NCBI GenBank assembly: GCA_025934495.1
Contig: JAICXY010000033.1
Coordinates: forward strand, 1 to 33,255
Origin: Candidatus Nitrosocosmicus sp.
GTDB taxonomy: Archaea; Thermoproteota; Nitrososphaeria; Nitrososphaerales; Nitrososphaeraceae
DNA length: 33,255 nucleotides
Direction: 5' to 3'
Shown: positions 8,038 to 17,430 of the stretch, one piece after another
How positions within the stretch are numbered: the stretch's first letter is position 1
How the letters are laid out: every line of letters begins with the position of its first letter
Notes under the pieces: generated by a model
What the model was told of the DNA's origin: nothing
Seen by the model: only the letters and a program-made list of their open reading frames with translations
Databases searched by the model: none
Position numbers and translations under genes: made by a program

Positions 8038-9177
8038 ATGCTAGATAAACTTCAATCTCAAGGTAAGGAAAACATTAAAACTATAATTGATAACTATATA
8101 ACAAATAGTTATGATTTAAAAAATATATCGATAGGTGTTATCGGCAGTCATTCTGCTCTCGATATAATGGACGGGGCAAAAGATGAAAAACTAAAAACAG
8201 TTTGTATTTGCCAAAAAGGACGAGAGCTACCTTATTTAAAATATAAACGTCTGTCCGATGAGTTGATGATCGTAGACAAATTTTCGGATATCCTCTTTAA
8301 AGAAAATCAAGAAAAGCTTTTAAATCTTAATACACTTATGATTTCACATAGGTCTTTTGCAGTATATATTGGATATGATAATATTGAAAATAATTTCCAT
8401 GTGCCTATTTTTGGTAATCGTTGGTTATTAAAAGCTGAAGAAAGAAACTTTCCAAAAAATCAATATTACTTACTGGAAAAGGCAAATATTCCTCATCCAA
8501 AAATTTTTACCGACCCCCAAGAAATTGATGGACCTGCATTTGTTAAAGTACAAGAGTCCAAGCGAAAATTAGAACGAGCGTTCTTTATTGTTAATTCCTA
8601 TGATGATTACAAAAAAAAATCGCAAGATAGAATTGATAAAGGTATAATTGATAAGGAATCTTTAAAAAACAGTTCAACAATAGAGCAGTATTTAATCGGA
8701 ACTTATTTTAATTTTAATTTCTTCTATTCACCGCTCGATGATGAAACCGAATTTTTGGGCATTGAAAGAAGATTACAAACCAATATACACGATTATACAA
8801 CCTCAATTCCTGCTAAAAATCAACTTGAAATGGATATTGAACTCCAAAATATAGAAGTAGGACATACCCCTGCAAGTATTCGCGAATCTTTACTAGATCA
8901 TGTTTTTAAAATGGGTGAAAAGTTTGTAGAGAGTACTAAAAAGGAATATCCTCCAGGAATAATAGGTCCTTTTTCATTACAAAGTGTAATTACACTTGAT
9001 TTAAATATGATTGTTTATGATGTTTCTCTAAGAGTACCTGGAAACCCCATTCTTTCTACAACCTCTCCATATACAAAATATAAATATGGTGAAACTTTTG
9101 GTGTTGGAAGGCGTATAGCCATGGAAGTCAAAAAATCATTAAAAGATTCAGAAAGTATGCTTAAAATTGTAACATAA
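8038..9177 (+). CDS. purP: Formate-dependent FAICAR synthetase PurP
   Basis: ATP-grasp enzyme of archaeal purine synthesis, which makes FAICAR from AICAR, formate and ATP. The 379-residue length fits the family. The N-terminal domain has IGVIGSHSALDIMDGAKDE and the motif TVCICQKGRELPY. The ATP-grasp part has FGNRWLLKAEERN, GPAFVKVQESKRKLERAFFIV and STIEQYLIGTYFNFNFFYSP, ending with YPPGIIGPFSLQSVI, VYDVSLRVPGNP and the glycine-rich YGETFGVGRRIAMEV. The start is ATG at 8038, 15 nt after tatA, so the two are probably cotranscribed although unrelated in function. The enzyme replaces bacterial PurH transformylase. Some archaea carry two PurP paralogs, only one of which may be fully active; this copy looks complete. 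Confidence 0.9.
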   Translation: MLDKLQSQGKENIKTIIDNYITNSYDLKNISIGVIGSHSALDIMDGAKDEKLKTVCICQKGRELPYLKYKRLSDELMIVDKFSDILFKENQEKLLNLNTLMISHRSFAVYIGYDNIENNFHVPIFGNRWLLKAEERNFPKNQYYLLEKANIPHPKIFTDPQEIDGPAFVKVQESKRKLERAFFIVNSYDDYKKKSQDRIDKGIIDKESLKNSSTIEQYLIGTYFNFNFFYSPLDDETEFLGIERRLQTNIHDYTTSIPAKNQLEMDIELQNIEVGHTPASIRESLLDHVFKMGEKFVESTKKEYPPGIIGPFSLQSVITLDLNMIVYDVSLRVPGNPILSTTSPYTKYKYGETFGVGRRIAMEVKKSLKDSESMLKIVT

Positions 9178-9434
9178 CCAATAAAGCATTAACTTAATTT
9201 AATTATTCATTTAAATTATGATATATAATTTTCTGTATTTCTCATTCTTACAATATAGATAATTATTTTATTAGATAGCTTTTGATATGCTTTTATGTAT
9301 TGTATTTATTTTATATATTATTAAAAAATGTGGGTGGGGTGGTTACCTATATTTCCCTCTCCTTTTTTACTAAAAATAATTTAAAATTATAAAGTTTTAC
9401 GATAAAACGAAAGAATTAATAGAACCGTAAAAAA

Positions 9435-12218
9435 TTATCCGATTTTTTCTTCAATGAAGCTTTGGATAATTGTTTTTAAATCATTTAATTTTTCTATTAG
9501 CTTTCCACCACCTTGGCCAAAATTTATTGAGCCTCCTCCAGAACCATCTAAAACAGTGGATACTGATTTGGCAAGAGATCCAGCATTTATGATTTTGGAT
9601 GAATATTTACCGCAGTAAACTATTACTCTTGCAGAATTCCTGTTATTTATTATTGATATATAGATCAAATGAGGATCACTCTCTATAGCATTTTTCCCAA
9701 TCATCAAATGAAATTCTTCATCAAGCTCCTCTTCTACTACATAATATAGTTTTATAATTTTGTCATTATTGTTTTTTGATTCTATCGTGATGGCATTATC
9801 CAAAACATATTGCGAATATACTTTTGAAATATTTTTAATTATATTTTTTATTTTTTTCTTTGATTTTTCAAGTTCTTCTAGATTTTTTGAAAAGGAATCC
9901 AAAACCTTCTCCTTGCTTGTACCAAGACTGTTAACAATAAACTGTATTTGGTTCTCTTGTTTTTGAACATATTTGAGTGCATTCTGCCCTGATACAAATT
10001 CAATCCTGACTACTCCATCTTGAATTCGCTCAGTTTTTAAAATTTTGATAAATCCAATTTCTCCGGTATTAAAAACATGTGTTCCACCACATGCTTCTAT
10101 ATCTACATCTCCAACGTTTACTATTCTAACATTGTTAGATGGGACTACTCCTCCTTGATAAATTCTAAAACCATAATCTTGTTCTGCTCTTCCTCTATCA
10201 AAAATATTTATATAAACGGGAAGATTTTTTTCAATTATCTCATTTGCTCTTTTTTCTATTTCTTGAATTTCTGATTTATTTAATGCAGAGTGATGCGTTA
10301 TATCAAGTCGGGCATATTTTTCTTCTTTAAATGCAGAATTTTGCCATACCCACGAACCCAAAATATTCTTAGAGGATTGATTTATTATGTGTGTAGAAGT
10401 ATGATTTTTAGTTATAGATATGCGGCGTTCTTTTTCTACAATACAATTAACCAGGTCACCTTCCTGTAAATTATTATTTTCAATAGTATGATGAAATACT
10501 ATATCTTTTATTTTTACAACATTGTCAATTTTGAATGCCCCAATGTATCCAAAATCAGGTTCTTGGCCACCACCTCTAGGATAAAAACAAGTTTTATCTA
10601 AAATTACTAAATTACTTTCAATTTTTTTTATTATTTTGGCTTCAAATATAAATTTTGTTGGATCTTCGTAATAAATCAATTTTGTCTTTGCTATAGATTC
10701 CAAATCTAGATCATCTCGAATATTTATTTCATTTTTATCTTTTTTAGGTAAATGTATTGAAGAATGCAATTCAGATAGTTGTGTATAAAAATTAGATGGC
10801 ACAGAATTTAGCAATCCCATATCAACCAGATAGTCAGGAGTGATACCATCTGATTCATATAGCCTTATCAAATCGTCTATTTCTAATTTATTATTCTCTT
10901 TTTTTATTTTATGGGCAATAGTATTAATCCTGTTTTGTGTTTCAGTAAATCGCTTGGATTCGATATCTAAAATAGTAAAAATATCATTTCTAAAATAGTT
11001 TAATTCAGGATATAATGTTTGTAGATGATCGATATGCATATCTACTATATCCGAAATTTTCAAATTAACACCCAATTTCATTAATAATGATAGCGAACGT
11101 CTGAGTAGTACTCTAAGGTTATATCCTCCTCCTACATTTGATGGTAATGAACCATCGCTTATAGCAAAAATTAATGTTTTTGTATGATCAACAATGGTAA
11201 ATAATGATTCATATGGTACAATTATTTTTTGAAGGGTTTCATACTCTACTTTTAATTCTTGCGAAATTTGCTTTTTTATCAAATTGATATCGGTATTAGA
11301 GTCAAGTTTTGATGATATTCTGCTAAAGTAATTAGCAAGTAATTTTGATTCATAATTATTTTTATCTAAAGATGAAAAGTGGTTTAATCCTAAAAGATTA
11401 TAAATATTTTTTAAAACAGGTTCAAAAGTACAATCATAACTTGTTGATGTACCATTTGTAATCCATGAAAATCTTTCTAAACCTGCACCCATATCAATTA
11501 TTTTGTTTTTCATGGTATGATATTTTTTTTCTGAACCTTCAAATTCAGTAAATACTGCATTTCCTAATTCTAAACCTCGTACAAAATATTCTAAAGAGCA
11601 CCCAAAAGCTCCAGCACCAAGCCAAACATCCTCAACAAAGGTTATTTCACTTGGGGAAATTCCAAGTACATTTACAAGAAGATCAAAATCTAGATCTATA
11701 CATCGGTCTTTCCAATAACCTCCTTCTTTATCGGCATTGCATGTCTGACCGACCATGCAAAAGGAAGTGTAATGACGCCCGCTTGTTCCGACATTCTCAA
11801 TATCATTGAATCGAAAACACATTTGAGGAACAACAAGAGGATTATGTGGTAATTCAAAAACAACTTTGTTTTCAACAATACGTTGAAAATCAACTATTGA
11901 AGCAATCGTATAGTAGAGATCGTCTCTCCATCTACAGACAACAGGATATCGATTTACTATTGTATGTCCATTTTTTTCAAAATAACTTTTTATTTCTTTC
12001 CACGTTTGAATATAGCTTAATCGTTTTGAGGTGGGTGGATTTCCAATAAAAGAATAATTCTCATGGTCGGGACAACACGAACGTTGAGAAAGGGCCCAGT
12101 AAAATTTGCCACAGATGCTACAAGATTGCCTCGTAAATCCTAATCTATCAAATAGTGATACTTTATAGAATTTTTCATAATTTGATGAAAAAATATTAAG
12201 AATTTCAGACTTATCCAA
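9435..12218 (-). CDS. alaS: Alanyl-tRNA synthetase, archaeal type
   Basis: Charges tRNA-Ala. The 927-residue protein starts with an archaeal N-terminal zinc-like segment (CSICGKFYWALSQRSCCPDH, residues 33-52), then the class II catalytic core with MCFRFNDIENVG and TFVEDVWLGAGAFG, and the tRNA-recognition helices. The editing domain has the zinc motif HTSTH near residue 603 and CGGTH near residue 708. The C-terminal DHHA1/C-Ala region ends with the glycine-rich GGGSINFGQGGG. Length and domain order are normal for archaeal AlaRS. The start is ATG at 12218, 64 nt downstream of a thioredoxin gene on the same strand, so the two may be cotranscribed. Confidence 0.95.
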   Translation of the reverse strand: MDKSEILNIFSSNYEKFYKVSLFDRLGFTRQSCSICGKFYWALSQRSCCPDHENYSFIGNPPTSKRLSYIQTWKEIKSYFEKNGHTIVNRYPVVCRWRDDLYYTIASIVDFQRIVENKVVFELPHNPLVVPQMCFRFNDIENVGTSGRHYTSFCMVGQTCNADKEGGYWKDRCIDLDFDLLVNVLGISPSEITFVEDVWLGAGAFGCSLEYFVRGLELGNAVFTEFEGSEKKYHTMKNKIIDMGAGLERFSWITNGTSTSYDCTFEPVLKNIYNLLGLNHFSSLDKNNYESKLLANYFSRISSKLDSNTDINLIKKQISQELKVEYETLQKIIVPYESLFTIVDHTKTLIFAISDGSLPSNVGGGYNLRVLLRRSLSLLMKLGVNLKISDIVDMHIDHLQTLYPELNYFRNDIFTILDIESKRFTETQNRINTIAHKIKKENNKLEIDDLIRLYESDGITPDYLVDMGLLNSVPSNFYTQLSELHSSIHLPKKDKNEINIRDDLDLESIAKTKLIYYEDPTKFIFEAKIIKKIESNLVILDKTCFYPRGGGQEPDFGYIGAFKIDNVVKIKDIVFHHTIENNNLQEGDLVNCIVEKERRISITKNHTSTHIINQSSKNILGSWVWQNSAFKEEKYARLDITHHSALNKSEIQEIEKRANEIIEKNLPVYINIFDRGRAEQDYGFRIYQGGVVPSNNVRIVNVGDVDIEACGGTHVFNTGEIGFIKILKTERIQDGVVRIEFVSGQNALKYVQKQENQIQFIVNSLGTSKEKVLDSFSKNLEELEKSKKKIKNIIKNISKVYSQYVLDNAITIESKNNNDKIIKLYYVVEEELDEEFHLMIGKNAIESDPHLIYISIINNRNSARVIVYCGKYSSKIINAGSLAKSVSTVLDGSGGGSINFGQGGGKLIEKLNDLKTIIQSFIEEKIG

Positions 12219-12282
12219 TTAAAAATTATCTGATAGTGGAGGTTATTAATGCTTTTAATAACCTTGGTTTATCTCAAATTTT

Positions 12283-12618
12283 TTATTTTGAAAGAGAATC
12301 GTTGATAAATTTTAGATATGTTTCTTTAGGGGCCGCACCAACCGTTCTATTTACTTCCCTACCTTTGTTAAAAACCATCAGAGAAGGAATCGATTGAATA
12401 CCATATTTCATTGCGATATCTTGATTTTCATCTACATTAAGTTTGACTACCTTTATTTTATCTGAATGTGTTTGTGCAATTTGTTCTACAACTGGGCCTA
12501 CCATTCGACATGGACCACACCATTCCGCCCAAAAGTCTACAAATACAGGCTTTTCTGATTTAAGAACCTCTGAATCCCAGTTACCAGAGGTTACTTGAAG
12601 TACGTTTTGATTTCCCAT
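12283..12618 (-). CDS. trxA: Thioredoxin
   Basis: The 111-residue thioredoxin has the active-site WAEWCGPCRM (Cys34 and Cys37), the cis-Pro strand region GIQSIPSLMVF and the strand-helix order beta-alpha-beta-alpha-beta-beta-alpha of the family. It lacks a signal peptide and is cytosolic. It reduces disulfides in target enzymes and takes electrons from a thioredoxin reductase, which is not in this window. The ATG at 12618 is followed by MGNQNVLQVTSGNWD, a common thioredoxin N-terminus. It probably leads alaS in one transcript. Confidence 0.95.
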   Translation of the reverse strand: MGNQNVLQVTSGNWDSEVLKSEKPVFVDFWAEWCGPCRMVGPVVEQIAQTHSDKIKVVKLNVDENQDIAMKYGIQSIPSLMVFNKGREVNRTVGAAPKETYLKFINDSLSK

Positions 12619-12825
12619 GATTAATAAATTAATTTCAACATATTTGAATATTTGTAAGTTATGTGCTAACTATGGTATAAAATAAAAGACAATTACTGAT
12701 TCTTTTAATAGCAGAAATGTTGTTTTATTTTTCAAAAGAAAAAGAGAGTGATTAAGAAATTGTTTAAAAAACATGCGATAGATAGAATTTTAATAAAGGT
12801 TATATTTTAATAAAATTTTAATTTA

Positions 12826-14268
12826 TTGTATAGATTGGATGAAGACACAATAATTAATGAACAGGATCTTGAAAATTGGCGAAGAACACATTATTCATTT
12901 CAAATAAATCCATCCCAAATAAATCAAACAATTATCATAATGGGCTGGATATCCTCTAAACGTGACCATGGGAATGTTTTATTTATTCAATTAAGGGACA
13001 AATTTGGTGATACCCAGGTCGTTGTGAAAAAAAAAGGAAACAATTTAGAAAATGAGATTTTTGATGTTTTAAAAAATTTAAAAGAGCATTCCTCAATTGG
13101 AATAAAAGGAAAAGTCGTAGAGCAAAAAAAATCTTCAACTAGCGTTGAAATAGTCCCAGAGGAGATTAAGGTTTTATCTGTTTCTACCAAATCAGCTCCT
13201 TTTTTAACTCAAGCTATTTCAAATATAGGAATTGATACCAGACTTGAATTGCGGGCTCTTGATTTAAGAAGGGACTATTTACAAAATATTTTTAAAATTA
13301 GATTTACTATCTTAAATTCGATAAGAGAATTTCTTATTTCAAATTATTTTATTGAAGTTCATACACCAAAAATGATTGCTACGGCTACCGAAGGTGGTGC
13401 TGCCCTTTTTCCAATTTTTTATTATGATAAAGAGGCATTTTTAGCTCAAAGTCCTCAGTTATACAAAGAACAATTAACAATGGCATTTGAAAATGTTTTT
13501 GAAATAGCCCCAATTTTCAGAGCAGAACCTTCAAGAACCAATAGACATCTTTCCGAAGCAATTTCCATAGATGTTGAAAAAGCATTTGTAAATTATCATG
13601 ATGTAATGAAATTACTTGATGAGCTAGTGGCATATATTATTTTGAAAATAAAAGAAAAAAATCAAACCGAATTAAACAATTTGGAATTAGAATTGCCTGA
13701 TATCCAAATTCCCTTTCCAAGGTATAGTTATTCTGAATTGGTAGATAAATTACAAAAAAATCATAAATATATAAGATGGGGTGATGATATTTCTCCTAAA
13801 ATTTTAAAAGATATTGTAGGCGATAGTTTCTATTATATTGTAGATTGGCCTTTATCCACAAAACCATTTTATGTAAAACCAAAGAATTATTCAGATATTA
13901 TAGGTTTACCACCTAACTCTACTACTACTACTACTACTACTACTACTATATCTAATGAAAACCAAAAAGATAAAGAGAGCGAGAGCAATAGAATAGTGAG
14001 TGAATCTTTTGATTTAATGTATGGAACATTAGAGCTATCTTCCGGAAGTACTCGTCTTAATAATAAGAATATCTTGCTAGACAATATGAAAAAAAAGGGC
14101 TTGAATCACGCTGCTTTTGATTATCATTTACGAGTATTTGATTATGGTGTTCCACCTCATGCCGGGTTTGGATTAGGGTTGGAAAGATTTATTATGGCTT
14201 TACTGAAAATTGAAAATATTCGAGACGCTACATTTTATCCAAGGGATATTGATAGGTTAACTCCATAA
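12826..14268 (+). CDS. aspS: Aspartyl-tRNA synthetase, archaeal/likely non-discriminating
   Basis: Class IIb synthetase of 480 residues. The N-terminal OB fold spans residues 36-115 (MGWISSKRDHGNVLFIQLRD). Motif 2 and active-site segments follow: HTPKMIATATEGGAALFP, AQSPQLYKEQL, EIAPIFRAEPSRTNRHLSE, and motif 3 GFGLGLERFIMALL, ending in YPRDIDRLTP. The start is TTG at 12826; YRLDEDTII precedes the usual WRRTHYS. A poly-Thr insert from ACT repeats (13919-13948) with a charged segment (SNENQKDKESESN) interrupts the region before SFDLMYGTLELSSGS. By a from-memory alignment with Thermococcus AspRS, the two residues tied to discriminating against tRNA-Asn (Trp26, Lys85) are Ser43 and Ser104 here. 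With gatCAB nearby, mischarging of tRNA-Asn followed by amidation is plausible. Confidence 0.9.
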   Translation: MYRLDEDTIINEQDLENWRRTHYSFQINPSQINQTIIIMGWISSKRDHGNVLFIQLRDKFGDTQVVVKKKGNNLENEIFDVLKNLKEHSSIGIKGKVVEQKKSSTSVEIVPEEIKVLSVSTKSAPFLTQAISNIGIDTRLELRALDLRRDYLQNIFKIRFTILNSIREFLISNYFIEVHTPKMIATATEGGAALFPIFYYDKEAFLAQSPQLYKEQLTMAFENVFEIAPIFRAEPSRTNRHLSEAISIDVEKAFVNYHDVMKLLDELVAYIILKIKEKNQTELNNLELELPDIQIPFPRYSYSELVDKLQKNHKYIRWGDDISPKILKDIVGDSFYYIVDWPLSTKPFYVKPKNYSDIIGLPPNSTTTTTTTTTISNENQKDKESESNRIVSESFDLMYGTLELSSGSTRLNNKNILLDNMKKKGLNHAAFDYHLRVFDYGVPPHAGFGLGLERFIMALLKIENIRDATFYPRDIDRLTP

Positions 14269-14816
14269 ATAAATAAATAAAATTTGACCTATTTTTTATT
14301 TAGTATGCCTTAACTGATCTCTTTTATTTTTAGAATTTCAAATTAATTGCATTATTTTGTACCTGTGTACAATTTAAAGACTCGAGTGATACATACTAAA
14401 TAAAAAAAATTGTAAAATATAATTATGTATAGGAAAAGATATAAAACTTATATATTTTTTATACAATAGTAACAGCTCAAATAGAAAAAGGGCAATATTA
14501 TAAAATGTAAAAAGATTTATTTATAACCAAAAAATGCTGAAAGAAAATTTGCAATATTCGTTACTAACAGTATTGGGATAATTCAGAATATTCAATATAT
14601 ATATATATATATTAGCAGAAAAGAAATCTATATACCAAAATATAAAATTCCAAATTTGAGAATAAATGGAAAAAATCTCTTCCTATAAACATAATCTTTT
14701 CTGATACATTTATTGTATTTTTATTCATGTATTTGAATATGCCAATTTATTTCTATTATTAAAAATAGGTAATTAAAATAAAATACTTTGTATAGATAGT
14801 TTATTATGTTATTCAG
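14269..14816. other. 548-nt AT-rich intergenic region
   Basis: Between aspS and the convergent nitroreductase gene I see no plausible protein-coding frame. It holds the 16-bp inverted repeat at 14292-14407 and a dinucleotide TA run near 14600-14613. The remainder is low-GC sequence without visible structure. Confidence 0.6.
14292..14407. repeat. Perfect 16-bp inverted repeat with internal hairpin
   Basis: Positions 14292-14307 (ttttttatttagtatg) and 14392-14407 (catactaaataaaaaa) are exact reverse complements with 84 nt between them. Inside the spacer is a second hairpin: TTGTAC, loop CTGT, GTACAA (about 14357-14372). The flanks contain no recognisable gene. The whole 116-nt element could be an RNA structure, a protein-binding site or a very small mobile element; I cannot tell which. 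Confidence 0.7.
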
Positions 14817-15314
14817 TTATGCATATTTTTCATGGTAAACAAGTTTATCGATAGGTAGACGATCCTTTGTTTTATTTTTAAAATTCTTTGCAGGATAACC
14901 AAAACCCATTATGACCGACGGCGTCAAATCATTTGGAATTCCAAAATCACTTTTAAGTTTGGACTCATCTATTTTTGTGTATAATCCTGAACCAACTCCA
15001 TAATTCCAAGCGGCCATCTGCATATTCTGTAACACTCTTCCAGCATCTATAAGATGGAAACTGTACTTTGGATTTGTCAATATTATTATTGCAAAATTGG
15101 CATCGATTACCCATTTTCCGCTTATGCTATCGTATGCCAGTTTTTTTAGTCTTTCTTTGTCTTCTATAACTATAAATCTCCAATGTTGGGTATTGAGACC
15201 GGAGCCCGTTAATCGCGCAGCTTCTAGTATTTTCATTCTGATTTCAGACGGAACCTGTTTTTCATTGAATTCTCTTACTTCAAACTTGGTAGAAATGCAT
15301 TCAAAAGTATCCAT
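14817..15314 (-). CDS. Nitroreductase family protein (FMN)
   Basis: The 165-residue protein matches the short nitroreductase/oxidoreductase family. The N-terminal phosphate-binding segment is VREFNEKQVP, followed by the helix EIRMKILEAARLTGSGLNTQHWRFIVI containing the S/N-x-QxWRF motif. A dimer helix LIDAGRVLQNMQMAAWNYGVGSGLYT and the C-terminal VIMGFGYPAK follow. Such proteins bind FMN and use NAD(P)H to reduce nitro compounds or quinones, or act as dehydrogenases; no substrate can be assigned. The start is ATG at 15314. Upstream lie about 310 nt of AT-rich DNA before the divergent gatC. Confidence 0.85.
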   Translation of the reverse strand: MDTFECISTKFEVREFNEKQVPSEIRMKILEAARLTGSGLNTQHWRFIVIEDKERLKKLAYDSISGKWVIDANFAIIILTNPKYSFHLIDAGRVLQNMQMAAWNYGVGSGLYTKIDESKLKSDFGIPNDLTPSVIMGFGYPAKNFKNKTKDRLPIDKLVYHEKYA

Positions 15315-15626
15315 ACTATCTATATTTTTTACTGCTTTAAAAATTATGAAAATGATTTAAAAGAATATTTTGGATGCACTTGTTAAAAATATTTAAAGTA
15401 TCAATTCATATTTACTGAATTTTATATTTATATCTTTTTTGTTTATTTAATCTTTTAAAAAAATAATTTGTTCGATAAATAGTTAAAACAACATATTTTA
15501 ATTTCCTTTTTAAGATTGTGATTAAATAAGTATATTATTCTTAAATTAATCAATAAGAATATAATTATAATAGCGTACAAAAAATTATATACGAAGGAAG
15601 AAGAACAATTTTTATTATAACTCAAA
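15315..15626. other. 312-nt intergenic region between divergent genes
   Basis: No coding frame is visible. Being between the divergent nitroreductase and gatC starts, it should hold both promoters. A TATA-like tatata (ttatatac, about 15585-15592) is about 38 nt before the gatC ATG. Nothing else was recognised. Confidence 0.5.
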
Positions 15627-15965
15627 ATGTCGGATTACTATGATATAAAAAAATTATGTGTTCTATCAAGATTGGAAATTGACGATTCTGAAATTCAACA
15701 GACGGATGATAAAATTAAAGAGATAATAACTTTTTTTAACAAATTGGATGAATTTGAAATAAATGAGGATAACCAAAATAATCAAGATGTCGTTATCACC
15801 TCTAATTGGAGTAATTGTCTAAAGTTAGAAAAAAAAATGAATGATTTACGAGATGATGTACCACAAAAAAAATTAGATGCTAATTATGATATTAAGGAAG
15901 ATATCCCTTTTGATCTTAAACTACATAATAAAAAAAATGGTTACGTGATAGGCCCTAGGATATAA
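15627..15965 (+). CDS. gatC: Asp/Glu-tRNA(Asn/Gln) amidotransferase subunit C
   Basis: The 112-residue subunit has the GatC pattern: IKKLCVLSRLEIDDSEIQ at the N-terminus, a helix DKIKEIITFFNKLDEF, an Asn-rich linker (NEDNQNNQD) in place of the short usual link, the LRDDVP motif near residue 73, and the final segment NGYVIGPRI. GatC wraps around GatA and stabilises the complex. The low sequence identity expected for GatC makes context important: the gene is 1 nt from gatA and gatB follows. The start is ATG at 15627. The acidic, Asn-rich linker is longer than in most bacterial GatC proteins. Confidence 0.88.
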   Translation: MSDYYDIKKLCVLSRLEIDDSEIQQTDDKIKEIITFFNKLDEFEINEDNQNNQDVVITSNWSNCLKLEKKMNDLRDDVPQKKLDANYDIKEDIPFDLKLHNKKNGYVIGPRI

Positions 15966-15966
15966 A

Positions 15967-17430
15967 ATGTCTGATTTGTATAAATTATCAGGGTATGAGG
16001 TTTCTCAAAAAATCAAAAATCAAGAGATATCCGCAGAAGAATATATTAATTTGATTTATGAAAGAATCACCAAGATAGACAAACAGATTAACTCATTTAT
16101 ATCTAAAAATTTTGAATCTACTTTATTAAAAGCAAAACAAATCGACAAAAAAGTTAAAAATAATGAAAAAACGGGCAGATTGCTAGGCATTCCTATTGGA
16201 ATTAAAGATAATATTTCCGTTTTAGGTTTAAAAACTACTTGTGCCTCTAAAATCTTAAAAGAATATGTATCTCCTTATAATGCCACTGTAATCGATCTAC
16301 TTGAAAAACAAGATGCATTAATAATTGGCAAAATGAATATGGATGAATTTGGAATGGGAAGCAGTTCAGAATTATCACATTATGGAGCTGTCCATAATCC
16401 TTGGAATATTGAATATGTTGCAGGTGGTTCATCTGGTGGAAGTGCTGCAGTTGTTTCTTCTTTACAGGTTCCTGTGGCATTAGGTTCAGATACTGGTGGC
16501 TCGATTCGATGTCCTTCTAGTTTTTGTTCTGTTATAGGTATGAAACCAACATATGGAACAGTTAGTAGATATGGTTTAGTATCTTATTCAAATTCTCTTG
16601 AACAAATAGGACCTATTGCAAGAACCGTTTATGATATTGTTTTAATTTTAAATACTATATGTGGTCATGATTTAAGTGATGATACTTCTATAAATAAACA
16701 ATTTGATTTTACTATAAATAGCATTGATAATATATTATCCAAAAACTATAAAATTGGAATAATATCTAATTTAATAGATAGCTCTGAAAATCAAGTGGCT
16801 AGGGCAATTAATAAAAAAATAGAAAAGTTAAAAGATTATGGTTTTAACGTTCAAGAAACATCCATAAATTATTCTGATTTTGCATTGGCTGCTTATTATA
16901 TTATTGCCACTGCTGAGGCAAGTAGCAATCTTTCAAGATTTGATAATATTCGATATGGTTTTGATTTTAGCCCAGAAGGCTATGAATGGAACAGTTATTC
17001 TTCTCATGTACGTTCAAATTTTGGGGAAGAAGTCAAAAGAAGGATTTTGGTAGGATCATTTGTTCTTTCAGCTGGTTATTATGGAAAATATTATTTAAAA
17101 GCTCAAAAAATCAGAAATATAATAAAAAATGAATTTAATAAATTGTTTAAACTTTTTGATATTTTACTCCTGCCTACCATGCCTATACTGCCTTTTAAAA
17201 TAGGTGAAAAAGGTTCAAAACCTTTGGAGCTTTACAATTTAGATATTTATACGATTCTTGCGAATTTATCAGGAATACCTGCCATATCAATACCAGCTGG
17301 TTTTAGTAAAGATGGGTTGCCTATAGGCTTACAACTATTATCAAATGAATTAAATGAACAGAAATTGTTAGATGTTGCAACTTTTTTTGAAAAAGATGAT
17401 AAATTCAACGAATGGAATCCAAAGATATGA
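15967..17430 (+). CDS. gatA: Asp/Glu-tRNA(Asn/Gln) amidotransferase subunit A
   Basis: Amidase-signature glutaminase of 487 residues, which frees ammonia from glutamine for amidation of Asp-tRNA(Asn) or Glu-tRNA(Gln). The catalytic Lys is K80 in GIPIGIKDNI. The glycine-serine motif AGGSSGGSAA provides Ser155, and the nucleophile Ser179 sits in DTGGSIRCPS. The conserved C-terminal segment IPAISIPAGFSKDGLPIGLQLL is present. The gene starts 1 nt after gatC (taa a ATG), and its end overlaps the gatB start, so the three are translationally coupled. An AGGA-type stretch (15957-15960) about 6 nt before the ATG is a possible ribosome-binding site. An AspRS gene nearby would supply its misacylated substrate. 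Confidence 0.95.
   Translation: MSDLYKLSGYEVSQKIKNQEISAEEYINLIYERITKIDKQINSFISKNFESTLLKAKQIDKKVKNNEKTGRLLGIPIGIKDNISVLGLKTTCASKILKEYVSPYNATVIDLLEKQDALIIGKMNMDEFGMGSSSELSHYGAVHNPWNIEYVAGGSSGGSAAVVSSLQVPVALGSDTGGSIRCPSSFCSVIGMKPTYGTVSRYGLVSYSNSLEQIGPIARTVYDIVLILNTICGHDLSDDTSINKQFDFTINSIDNILSKNYKIGIISNLIDSSENQVARAINKKIEKLKDYGFNVQETSINYSDFALAAYYIIATAEASSNLSRFDNIRYGFDFSPEGYEWNSYSSHVRSNFGEEVKRRILVGSFVLSAGYYGKYYLKAQKIRNIIKNEFNKLFKLFDILLLPTMPILPFKIGEKGSKPLELYNLDIYTILANLSGIPAISIPAGFSKDGLPIGLQLLSNELNEQKLLDVATFFEKDDKFNEWNPKI

Noticed and set aside
9330-9343. G-rich patch GGGTGGGGTGG in an AT-rich gap
   Set aside because: Too few long G runs for a quadruplex, and no gene or start is clearly linked to it.
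9760-12049. Several short open frames inside alaS
   Set aside because: They lie antisense or out of frame within a clear AlaRS gene and show no family pattern.
14595-14615. TA dinucleotide run, considered as CRISPR or repeat array
   Set aside because: Simple TA repeat only; no spaced direct repeats were found anywhere in the window.
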